Assembly: GCA_018665505.1 (NCBI GenBank) | Contig: JABJCS010000737.1 | Coordinates: forward strand, 1 to 7,517 | Source of the DNA: Alphaproteobacteria bacterium | GTDB lineage: Bacteria; Pseudomonadota; Alphaproteobacteria; UBA8366 | Reading direction: 5' to 3' | Length of the DNA stretch: 7,517 bases | Part shown: piece by piece, positions 1-6,148 of the stretch | Layout: the number at the start of each line of letters is the position of its first letter | How positions within the stretch are numbered: the first letter of the stretch is position 1 | Translations under genes and position numbers: made by a program | Notes under the pieces: model-generated | Told to the model about the DNA's origin: nothing | Database searches by the model: none | Seen by the model: only the letters and a program-made list of their open reading frames with translations

Positions 1-1050
1 GAATTGGCTGACGAGATCATTGAGCGTAGTGAGGCTTTGGCCCGCGCCGAAGTCGCGAAACTGCCCGATGGCGTCTATCGCCACAAAGCCATCATCGATA
101 TCGAAAACGGCGAGGAGGTCACCATCCGCTGTCAGGTCACGATCGCCGGCGAGACGATTGAGATCGACTATGGCGGCAGTTCGCCCCAGGTGAAGTCAGC
201 GGTGAATTGCACCCTGACCTATGCGTCCTCTTATACGACATTCGCGGTGAACGCGGCGCTCGATTTATCGATCAAGATCAACGAGGGCACCTTACGTGTT
301 CTCACGATCAAAGCGGATGAAGGCACCGTCGTGAATTGCACCTTCCCGGCACCGACCTTCGCGCGCACGGCCATTGGCAATCATCTGGCGGAGATCATTT
401 ATTGCGCATTGGCGGATGCGGTGCCGGAACGCATCGTCTCGGGCTCCGGCTCGACGCCGATGTGGGGGCAGTATCTCTTTGGAAAGAAACAGGACGGCAC
501 ACCCTTCGCACCACTCAACTGCATCAACGGCGGCATGGGGGCCAGGCCCGACAGCGACGGCGTTTCGTGCCTGACTTTCCCGGTCAATGTCGGCAACACA
601 CCGGTGGAAGTGCTGGAAAGCGAAGTGCCAATCTTGGTGACCAAGCGCGCCCTCTGGCAAGACTCAGCCGGGCCAGGTGAATTTCGCGGTGGGTTTGGTC
701 AGGAGTTCGAGGTTGAAGTTTTGGGCGATGATCTCGGGCCCCTCGACGACATTCTGGTAAGCTTCCGAGGTGGCCGTTTTATTCACCCCGTCCCCGGTGT
801 ACAGGGCGGCGGCGGTGCCCCCAACGGCGAGCTCTACGTCAACGGTGAGCGCCAAGAGCCAGGCATCCAGCGCACCCTAGGTCCCGGAGACCGTTTCCTC
901 TGTCGCGCCCCCGGCGGCGGCGGTTTCGGCAAGCCGTCGAAACGCTCGGAAGCCGCGATCCAACGCGACCTGCGCGCGGGATTGGTGAGTGAGGGTTACG
1001 TGCGCACGCATTATGGTGAAGTGAGCGCTGCGGATGCGGGGGACGACTAA
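1..1050 (+). CDS. Hydantoinase B/oxoprolinase family protein, C-terminal part (5' end outside window)
   Basis: The reading frame is open from base 1, so the gene starts left of the window; about 349 residues are present and the stop is TAA at 1048-1050. Members of this family (HyuB, the B part of 5-oxoprolinase, acetophenone carboxylase subunits) are usually about 500-600 residues, so roughly the last 60% is seen. Recognisable family stretches are the beta-rich segment with IEIDYGGSSPQVKSAVNCT, the PTFARTAIGNHLAE segment, the signature INGGMGARPDSDGVSC, and the glycine-rich end GPGGGGFGKPSKR. The family carries out ATP-dependent opening of cyclic amides or related carboxylations together with a HyuA-type ATP-binding subunit, in the cytoplasm. 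The partner gene is not in this window and is expected upstream. The substrate cannot be told from sequence. The gene converges on the propeller gene, and the two ends overlap by 4 bp (1047-1050). Confidence 0.93.
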   Translation, partial: ELADEIIERSEALARAEVAKLPDGVYRHKAIIDIENGEEVTIRCQVTIAGETIEIDYGGSSPQVKSAVNCTLTYASSYTTFAVNAALDLSIKINEGTLRVLTIKADEGTVVNCTFPAPTFARTAIGNHLAEIIYCALADAVPERIVSGSGSTPMWGQYLFGKKQDGTPFAPLNCINGGMGARPDSDGVSCLTFPVNVGNTPVEVLESEVPILVTKRALWQDSAGPGEFRGGFGQEFEVEVLGDDLGPLDDILVSFRGGRFIHPVPGVQGGGGAPNGELYVNGERQEPGIQRTLGPGDRFLCRAPGGGGFGKPSKRSEAAIQRDLRAGLVSEGYVRTHYGEVSAADAGDD

Positions 1051-1943
1051 AGTTCTTTGGTGATTTTTGTCAAGGCGATCCCTGCCTCGCCCGCAATTCC
1101 ATAGGGCATGTATATCGTTCCGTCGTCGTCGACAAAAATATCCGGGTCGCGGAGTTGATTGGCGCGGATGTCGATGGCGCCGCGTTCGGACGGGATTAGT
1201 GGTAAATCGACGCCTTCATAATCGAACTCCGGGCGCATGATCTCGATGGAATCACCGGCCCACCAGTCGGATGGATCTCCGTCCATACGGAATGGGCAGG
1301 TGTAGATCACTTCCGGTGACTCGCCGATAACCGTTTGAAAGATGGTCATCTCAGTCTCGCTTCGCCGCCAGAGGGCGACGTGCCGGATGGCTTCCGGAAA
1401 CCCGTTTGGGATGCCCAGCGACTCAAACGGCTGAAATCCATCGGGTGAGCAAAGCAACTCTGCGGTTCGCGCGAACGCGTAGAAGGCACCGTCCTGCCGG
1501 AAGACCCGGAAATATGCAGGGCCGAGAAGGGGCTCCCGGACCGTAAAGGTGAGACCGTCACTCGATTCCCCGACACGCGTTCCTTGGATTTGTCCGCCGT
1601 CGGGCTTGTAACCAGTGCGGCCGTGAAAATAGAGCCGGATCGACTTCGCCGCATCGTCGACAAAAACCTCCGGTGAGGCGATGTGGTCGATGAAATAACT
1701 GTCCGCTAGGTCGAGGACTCCGTCCTCATGGGTGCGCCACGGCCCCTCGGCCGCATCCGCGACGGCGAGCCGGATATAGCTGCCGTTATGGTGCGCGAAG
1801 TAGAGGTAGTAACGCCCGAGCGGATTGGCCAGCCAATCGGGTGCGCGGATCAATGAGGGACCGTTGATATTCGTCCCCATCCTTGCGTCCATATCGGGCC
1901 TGATGATCGGGCCAGTACCCAGCCGTTCAATCCGGAAATCCAT
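1047..1943 (-). CDS. GH43-like five-bladed beta-propeller protein
   Basis: A 298-residue protein with ATG at 1941-1943 and stop TAG. It has no signal peptide or membrane segment, so it should be cytoplasmic. It looks like the beta-propeller fold shared by glycoside hydrolase families 43, 32, 62 and 68. Blade-like repeats of the type 'P-x-hydrophobic ... Y-x-L-Y-F-A/H' occur at residues 27-37 (NGPSLIRAPDW), 45-69 (YYLYFAHHNGSYIRLA then EGPW), 87-108 (HIASPEVFVDD ... LYFHG) and 264-283 (LRDPDIFVDDDGTIYMPYG). DPDI resembles the acidic motif that opens GH43 catalytic domains, but here it lies near the C terminus, so hydrolase activity is uncertain. It starts 12 nt after the ABM gene stops on the same strand, with no strong Shine-Dalgarno of its own, which suggests translational coupling in one operon. 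A non-enzymatic sugar-binding propeller is an alternative. Fold is fairly secure; substrate is unknown. Confidence 0.8.
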   Translation of the reverse strand: MDFRIERLGTGPIIRPDMDARMGTNINGPSLIRAPDWLANPLGRYYLYFAHHNGSYIRLAVADAAEGPWRTHEDGVLDLADSYFIDHIASPEVFVDDAAKSIRLYFHGRTGYKPDGGQIQGTRVGESSDGLTFTVREPLLGPAYFRVFRQDGAFYAFARTAELLCSPDGFQPFESLGIPNGFPEAIRHVALWRRSETEMTIFQTVIGESPEVIYTCPFRMDGDPSDWWAGDSIEIMRPEFDYEGVDLPLIPSERGAIDIRANQLRDPDIFVDDDGTIYMPYGIAGEAGIALTKITKEL

Positions 1944-1955
1944 TGTCGACGTCGT

Positions 1956-2243
1956 CTATTCGATCTCTTCCATCCGCTGGACGTCGGGACGTCCGGCCAT
2001 GAAGGGGCCCATTGCCGCACCCAGGGTCTTAAAGTGATCGGAGTTGCGGTGAAACTCGGTCGCGGCTTCGTCCTTGTAGCGTTCCATGAAGACGAATGTA
2101 TGCGCGTCGTCGGTCCGATAGAGCTGATAGAGCAGGCAATCCGGCTCGTTCGCGTTGACCGCTTCGACGAGTTTCATCGCCGCCCCGACGAAGTCGTCCG
2201 CCATGCCGTCTTTCACTTTAATTGTTGCTACGATGCCGCGCAT
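1956..2243 (-). CDS. Antibiotic biosynthesis monooxygenase (ABM) domain protein, YgiN-like
   Basis: A 95-residue protein with a clear start: ATG at 2241-2243 is preceded on the minus strand by AAGGAG with a 6-nt spacer. The order is typical of the ferredoxin-like ABM fold. It opens with a beta strand and lysine-rich turn (GIVATIKVKDGMADDF), followed by helix AAMKLVEAVNANEPDCLLYQLYRTD, strand HTFVFMERYKDEAATEFHRNSDHFKTL, and a final helix and strand. Such proteins are dimeric, cofactor-free monooxygenases or quinol oxidases acting on small aromatic or quinone-like compounds. Many are of unknown function. The full length matches single-domain members. It lies between the dioxygenase gene (126 bp upstream) and the propeller gene (12 bp downstream), all on the minus strand. 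The strong ribosome site but longish upstream gap would allow either operon transcription or its own promoter. Confidence 0.88.
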   Translation of the reverse strand: MRGIVATIKVKDGMADDFVGAAMKLVEAVNANEPDCLLYQLYRTDDAHTFVFMERYKDEAATEFHRNSDHFKTLGAAMGPFMAGRPDVQRMEEIE

Positions 2244-2369
2244 GTCGCTCTCCTTTTAGGCTTGTTTGCTTTGGGTGATATTTAGCTCTGATCCCGAGCG
2301 AGGCGAGTGGGGGCATCCTTTGGTGATCGACATACTCGTCTTTCGAATTATGACATTATTGGAAGAGCC

Positions 2370-3275
2370 TCACCCTGGAATAACCGTCTCGCCTTGTATC
2401 TGAGTGCGGTGCAGTATTCGGGGACGTGCGTGGTTGACCTCGGTCCGGTGATGCATGGCGCAGCGGTTGTCCCACAACAGCACGTCGCCCGGTCGCCACT
2501 TGTGGGTCCAGGTGTAATCATCCTGTGTCGCGTGGCGCCAGAGACGATCCAGTAGCGCTTCGCTGCGCTCGTTCGGCATGCCGAGAATATAGTTCGACGG
2601 CCAAACCCGACGGCGTCCAAGATAGAGCGCTTTCTTGCGCGTTGCCGGATGAATGCGCACCAGTGGATGAACCGGGCCTTCCACCTCCTCTGGCGTTGTC
2701 GGCAGTTTGGCGGTGGGGCGTAGTACACCAGCACTGTTGCGGCTTGAATCGTGGAGTTGCAGCTTTCCTTGAACCGCGATGCGCATGATCTCGGGTAAAC
2801 TTTCATATGCCAAATACTGGTTCGCGAATGACGTATCACCGCCGCCGCCATCGGGTATGTCGATCGCATAGAGCATGCTACCAGCGGGCGGTTTCTCGAT
2901 ATAAGAATTGTCCGAATGCCACACCACTTCACCGCTGCCGAGCCCGGCATTCTCGCGCACTGGATTTCCTTGCTCGTCTAAGTTCGAGACGACGGTGATT
3001 TCGGGGTAGTCCGCCAGCAGACCCTTTCCTTTCTTGAATCCGCCCTTGCGAAAATATTTCTGGGCGCCGCCTTCCTGGACAGGGCCGAAAATGCTGGAGG
3101 CCTTAAGCAATGCGGAATCGTCGAGTGATTGGTCGCGAAACAGCAGCACCAGATGTTTGTGCCACGCGGCACACAAGGCGTCCGCGACCTCTCTCGAGAC
3201 ATTGGAGGAAAGGTCTATTCCGATGATCTCGGCACCGAGGGCGGCACCGCTCGGTCTAATTTCGAAACTGGCCAT
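2370..3275 (-). CDS. TauD/TfdA-family Fe(II)/2-oxoglutarate-dependent dioxygenase
   Basis: I place the start at ATG 3273-3275, giving 301 residues (MASFEIRPSGAALGAEIIGIDL...), because family proteins begin with just this 'F-x-I/V-x-P-x-G-x-x-L-G-A-E-I-x-G-I-D-L' stretch. The frame is open further up to 3389, but that longer form would overlap the divergent gene and its extra 38 residues are unlike the family. The iron-binding facial triad is visible: His120-Ser-Asp122 in VVWHSDNSY, and the distal His at about 275 in WDNRCAMHHRT. Thr148 (GGGDTSF) and Arg290 (LHRTQIQG) are in place to bind 2-oxoglutarate. The enzyme should hydroxylate a small organic acid, ether or sulfonate, with decarboxylation of 2-oxoglutarate to succinate, in the cytoplasm. 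The substrate cannot be assigned. It is the first gene of the leftward set and is divergent from the UGSC gene. Its Shine-Dalgarno is weak (AGGT just before the ATG). Confidence 0.92.
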   Translation of the reverse strand: MASFEIRPSGAALGAEIIGIDLSSNVSREVADALCAAWHKHLVLLFRDQSLDDSALLKASSIFGPVQEGGAQKYFRKGGFKKGKGLLADYPEITVVSNLDEQGNPVRENAGLGSGEVVWHSDNSYIEKPPAGSMLYAIDIPDGGGGDTSFANQYLAYESLPEIMRIAVQGKLQLHDSSRNSAGVLRPTAKLPTTPEEVEGPVHPLVRIHPATRKKALYLGRRRVWPSNYILGMPNERSEALLDRLWRHATQDDYTWTHKWRPGDVLLWDNRCAMHHRTEVNHARPRILHRTQIQGETVIPG

Positions 3276-3387
3276 ACCTAAATAGTCGAGCTGCGACCCC
3301 CGATTGACAAGACCCCATCCTTGCCGCCACCGCAGGGTGGGCGATATCTTTAGGCAACACGTTTCATTTTCGGGAAGGAGAACGTCC
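3276..3387. promoter_or_regulatory. Divergent promoter region between dioxygenase and UGSC selenoprotein genes
   Basis: These 112 bp must hold the starts of both divergent transcripts. On the plus strand TTGACA (3304-3309) matches the sigma-70 -35 consensus, but no good -10 box follows at 16-18 bp. On the minus strand TTGTCA (3305-3310) is followed after 17 bp by GACTAT, a half-match to TATAAT. That would put transcription start almost at the dioxygenase ATG, giving a very short or absent leader. A small hairpin, CCACC-GCAG-GGTGG (3327-3340), lies in the likely leader of the UGSC gene and could be an operator half or simply a GC-rich palindrome. The assignment as a regulatory region rests on the layout; individual boxes are weak. 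Confidence 0.5.
3375..3380 (+). promoter_or_regulatory. Ribosome binding site fixing the UGSC gene start
   Basis: AAGGAG lies 7 nt before ATG 3388-3390, ideal spacing. It favours this start over the upstream in-frame ATT at 3304, whose extra 28 residues (MTRPHPCRHRRVG...) look like translated non-coding DNA. Confidence 0.88.
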
Positions 3388-5133
3388 ATGTTGAGGAACG
3401 AGCCTACCGCTTATTCGGTGGTCTGGCCGCGCGGCGAGAAAACGCAGGAGATCGCGCCACTCGCCAATCGTCTGGACTCGCTGGAGGGCAAGACCGTCGG
3501 TTTCGTCTGGGACTATCTGTTCCGGGGCGATGAGATTTTTCCGCTCTTGGAAGAAGGCCTGAAACAGCGCTATCCGAAGATTAAGTTCGTCAATTACGAC
3601 GCCTTCGGCTCGACCCATGGCGGCGACGAGCACGCAGTTGTCGCGGGCCTTGCGGACAAGATGAAATCGACCGGGACTGACGCCGTCATTTCCGGCATGG
3701 GTTGTTGAGGTAGCTGTACGCCCGCCGTGTTGCGGGCAAGCGCAGCTGCCGAAGAAGCCGGAGTACCGTCCTCCTCCCTCGTTTGTGAAGGGTTTGTCGG
3801 CCAAGCGGGCACGACCTCGTCAGGGCTCGGCATGCCGAACCTGCCGCTGGCCAAGGTGCCGGGGCATGTGGACGTGCAGACCGACGATGAATTGCGTGAG
3901 AACGTCCTCGACGTCACAGTCGACGAAGTCATCCGCAATTTAACCGAGCAGCCGCCTGCCGCACAGGCGCTGCAGGAGCCGTCACCGGGCGAGGTCCTGT
4001 TCGAAGGGACCTTTGAGGAAGTGAACCGCTTATTTCTGGAGAACGGCTGGACGGACGGCTTGCCCATCGTCCCGCCGACCATGGATAAGATTGAAGAGTT
4101 TCTGGCCTTTACGGATCGGCAACCCCAAGAAGTGCTGGGCAAGATGCTCCCGGACAACCGCGAGGTGACGATCTGGAATGTCGCGGTGAACGGCGTGATG
4201 GCGGGCTGTCGTCCGGAATACATGCCGATTCTGGTGGCGCTGGCGGAAGCCATGGCTGATCCCCGCTATGGGGTGGAGCACAGTGGCAACACGCCGGGGG
4301 CAGAGACGTTGATCGTGCTCAACGGGTCGCTGATCAAGGAGCTGAACTTCAACTACGAGCAGGGTGCGCTGCGTGACGGCTTCCAGCCGAACACCAGTAT
4401 CGGGCGTTTCTGGCGGCTTTATCTGAGAAACGTCGCTGGATTCCTGTTACATGGGAATGACAAGGGGACGTTCGGCAATACCTGGCGGGTGGTCTTGGCG
4501 GAGAACGAGGATGCTATCCGCGACATGGGATGGACCACGCTCGGTGAAGATGCGGGTGCCCCGAAGGGGGAAAATGCCGTTACAATTTCCCGCTATACCG
4601 GCGGTAATGTCATCGTCTCAGTCTTCGGCAATTCGGCGGACCGGGTGCTGCCTTATCTCGCCGATAGTCTGATCAAGCATACCGGCTGGGAGCTGTGCTT
4701 CACGGTGGGGATCGCGACCGGGACCTATCAGCCGCTTCTGGTGTTGAGCCCGATCATCGCCCAAGTATTGGCGAAGTCCGGCCTGTCGAAGCAGGATGTC
4801 CAGCAATGGCTGTTCGAGAATGCACGGATCACAGCGGAGAAGTTCGAGAAGTATATTGGTGAGTACACGAACTTCGTGCCGGGACAGCGCAAACTCTCGG
4901 ACATGGCGCGGTTGGGCCAAGCGCCGAAAGTGTTCGGCGAGTCCGATGACCCGAATCGTTTAGTGCCGTTGGTCTGCGCACCGGAGGATATTCTGATTGC
5001 GGTCTCCGGCGATCCGTTGCGGACGAACTGCTATCTGTTCATCCACAACGGCATGTTGGGTTACACCACGCCGAAAGGCATTGAACTGCCGACGGATTGG
5101 AGTACAAAGCTAAGGGCGGCCCGGAATAGATAG
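3388..5133 (+). CDS. UGSC family selenoprotein (Sec at residue 107, in-frame TGA)
   Basis: One 581-residue protein read through the TGA at 3706-3708 as selenocysteine, from ATG 3388 (AAGGAG upstream) to TAG 5131-5133. Both sides of the TGA are in the same frame and share protein character. The N-terminal domain (about residues 15-190) has alternating strand/helix segments: GKTVGFVWDYLF, IKFVNYDAFGSTHGG and TDAVISGMGC. It then continues after the TGA with GSCTPAVLRASAAAEEAG and SSSLVCEGFVGQA. The join gives Cys106-Sec107-Gly-Ser-Cys110, the U-x-x-C redox motif that names the UGSC family; homologues with Cys in place of Sec are known. The C-terminal domain (about 204-581) carries NGWTDGLPIVPPT, VNGVMAGCRPEYMP and a final segment CAPEDILIAVSGDP...GYTTP, conserved-looking but without a known function. 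No signal peptide or membrane segment is seen. A thiol/selenol oxidoreductase role is inference. Conventional calling would split it into 3388-3708 and a gene from about 3727 or 3832. Confidence 0.9.
3706..3708 (+). other. Selenocysteine codon (in-frame TGA)
   Basis: The context is GGC ATG GGT TGT TGA GGT AGC TGT ACG, read Gly-Met-Gly-Cys-Sec-Gly-Ser-Cys-Thr. It is 106 codons after the ATG, and the frame stays open for 474 codons beyond it. A stem-loop starts at the very next base. Decoding needs SelB and tRNA-Sec, which are not in this window. Confidence 0.9.
3709..3750 (+). promoter_or_regulatory. Bacterial SECIS element (stem-loop directly after the Sec codon)
   Basis: The mRNA can form an 8-bp lower stem, GGUAGCUG (3709-3716) with CAGCUGCC (3743-3750), including one U-G pair. 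Above it is an asymmetric internal loop (UAC on the 5' side, AAGCG on the 3' side). A 6-bp upper stem follows, GCCCGC (3720-3725) with GCGGGC (3732-3737), closed by the loop CGUGUU (3726-3731). Known bacterial SECIS elements lie within the coding region, begin at or near the UGA, place the apical loop about 16-37 nt after it and have a G in the first two loop bases. Here the distance is 17 nt and G is loop base 2. SelB would bind the apical part. I paired the bases by hand and calculated no folding energy. Confidence 0.87.
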
Positions 5134-5160
5134 TATGCGTTAGGAGTCGAGCATTCCGGG
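5120..5160. terminator. Inverted repeat across the convergent stops of the UGSC and LysR genes
   Basis: CCCGGAAT (5120-5127) and ATTCCGGG (5153-5160) are perfect 8-bp complements separated by 25 nt. The loop holds both stop codons (TAG 5131-5133 on plus, TAA 5140-5142 on minus), which are only 6 bp apart. No U-run follows on either strand, so this is not a classic Rho-independent terminator. It could still stabilise or define the 3' ends of both messages. Confidence 0.4.
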
Positions 5161-6051
5161 AATGCGCTCGCAAAGATGGGCGACAAGCGCGTTCTCCGAT
5201 TTGCTGCGAACGGCGGCCTTACGGCGGATCAGCACCAACGGCACCTGGGATTTGAGGGAGGCAACCTCGACCAAGCGCAGATTACCGTTGGCGGTTTCGT
5301 CCTGCACATTCCGCCGCGGCATCAGCGCGACACCGAACCCTGCTTCCACGAGCCGTTTCTGCGCTGTTAGACTGTCGACCATTGTGATCTTAGGCGGCTC
5401 GGCACCGTCCGCCGCAAACTGTCTTTGCAAGTCGTCGTTGAGCGAAATCGGCGGGTTGCCCGACATAGGAAAGCCTAGCCAGCGATCCGTCGCGAACGGA
5501 ATTAAGGACTTGATCTGTTTACCGGTCACAGCGTGGTCGTTCGGCACAATGACATAGAGACGTTCAGTGCCGAGTGGTGTCACCTCGAGCCTCGGGTCCG
5601 GATCTATATGATAGCGTAGACCGATGGCGGCATCGCCCCGGCAAACCAGATCGCTTACCTCGAGACTATTTGCTGTTTGGAGTTCGACAGTCGCGTCCGT
5701 GAACTCGATCTGGAAGGCGCGCAGGGCCTCCACCAGATAACTATCCGCGATAGTTCCTACGACGGCGACGTTCAGTATGGCGCTCGATTGTGCCACCAGG
5801 TTTTTGACCGCCTTCTGGCCGTCTTGGACGGCGGCCAAAGCCGCTTGAGCGTGGGGTAACAACACTGCGCCGATCTCTGTCAGTGTAGTGCTGCGGCCAC
5901 GACGCTCAAAAAGCGGTGCTCCCAGGTTTGCTTCCAGTAGATCGATGCGCCGACTGACGGCGGGCTGAGATCTGTGTAGCTGCGCCGATGCTTTTGTAAA
6001 ACTCCCGGACTCGGCAATCGACACAAACGCTTTTAGTTCGTCTAATGTCAC
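5140..6051 (-). CDS. LysR-type transcriptional regulator
   Basis: A 303-residue regulator of normal family length. The start is GTG at 6049-6051, chosen because MTLDELKAFVSIAESGSFTKAS is the standard N terminus of the family; an AGGA lies 9 nt upstream on the minus strand. Residues 1-60 form the winged helix-turn-helix, with the recognition stretch SQPAVSRRIDLLEANLGAPLFER, followed by the linker helix (LLPHAQAALAAVQDGQKAV). Residues from about 90 on form the periplasmic-binding-like effector domain (LNVAVVGTIADSYLVEAL...). It is divergent from the PEP mutase-family gene with a 97-bp gap, the usual arrangement for a LysR regulator and its target, so it most likely controls that gene and itself. 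The effector is unknown. Its end converges on the UGSC gene, so it could also act on that region, but no evidence shows this. Confidence 0.95.
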   Translation of the reverse strand: MTLDELKAFVSIAESGSFTKASAQLHRSQPAVSRRIDLLEANLGAPLFERRGRSTTLTEIGAVLLPHAQAALAAVQDGQKAVKNLVAQSSAILNVAVVGTIADSYLVEALRAFQIEFTDATVELQTANSLEVSDLVCRGDAAIGLRYHIDPDPRLEVTPLGTERLYVIVPNDHAVTGKQIKSLIPFATDRWLGFPMSGNPPISLNDDLQRQFAADGAEPPKITMVDSLTAQKRLVEAGFGVALMPRRNVQDETANGNLRLVEVASLKSQVPLVLIRRKAAVRSKSENALVAHLCERIPGMLDS

Positions 6052-6068
6052 TATCAGTTTTCCTGATA

Positions 6069-6092
6069 TCTATTTAATAATTATGCATTAGA
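6069..6092. promoter_or_regulatory. Candidate LysR operator in the divergent intergenic region
   Basis: The gap 6052-6148 is strikingly AT-rich at 6063-6090. Within it, 6069-6092 is an imperfect 24-bp palindrome of the form TCTAnTnnATAATTATnnAnTAGA; the central 8 bp ATAATTAT are perfect and 18 of 24 positions are symmetric. It contains a T-N11-A spacing (6075 to 6087), the loose signature of LysR binding sites. It lies 18 bp before the regulator's own start codon and about 57 bp before the lyase start, a sensible place to control both. Promoter boxes could not be assigned with confidence. Confidence 0.45.
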
Positions 6093-6148
6093 CAGATGGA
6101 TCTATCCGGCGTCAATCTAGCGGCAGTCAAAATTGACGGAGCTAAGGA

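Noticed and set aside
2370..2372. TGA at the end of the dioxygenase gene as a selenocysteine codon
   Set aside because: The protein is already complete, with the 2-oxoglutarate-binding Arg in place and normal family length, and nothing conserved follows.
2348..2950. 200-codon open frame on the minus strand overlapping the dioxygenase gene
   Set aside because: It lies inside the dioxygenase gene in another frame, is rich in Arg/Cys/Ser of shadow-frame type, and has no family resemblance.
3276..3389. 38-residue N-terminal extension of the dioxygenase
   Set aside because: It would overlap the start of the divergent UGSC gene, has no Shine-Dalgarno, and the family's conserved N terminus begins at ATG 3273-3275.
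3706..3708. TGA as a true stop, or as a nonsense mutation making a pseudogene
   Set aside because: The frame, the UGSC motif and the SECIS-like hairpin directly after it all agree with selenocysteine; a random nonsense mutation would not bring these together.
3594..4253. 219-codon open frame on the minus strand opposite the UGSC gene
   Set aside because: Low-complexity Ser/Thr/Arg composition typical of the antisense of a GC-rich gene; the plus strand has clear domain motifs there.
6052..6148. Small plus-strand open frame starting at 6096 ahead of the lyase gene
   Set aside because: It overlaps the lyase gene in another frame, lacks a ribosome site, and its sequence past 6149 is simply the lyase gene out of frame.
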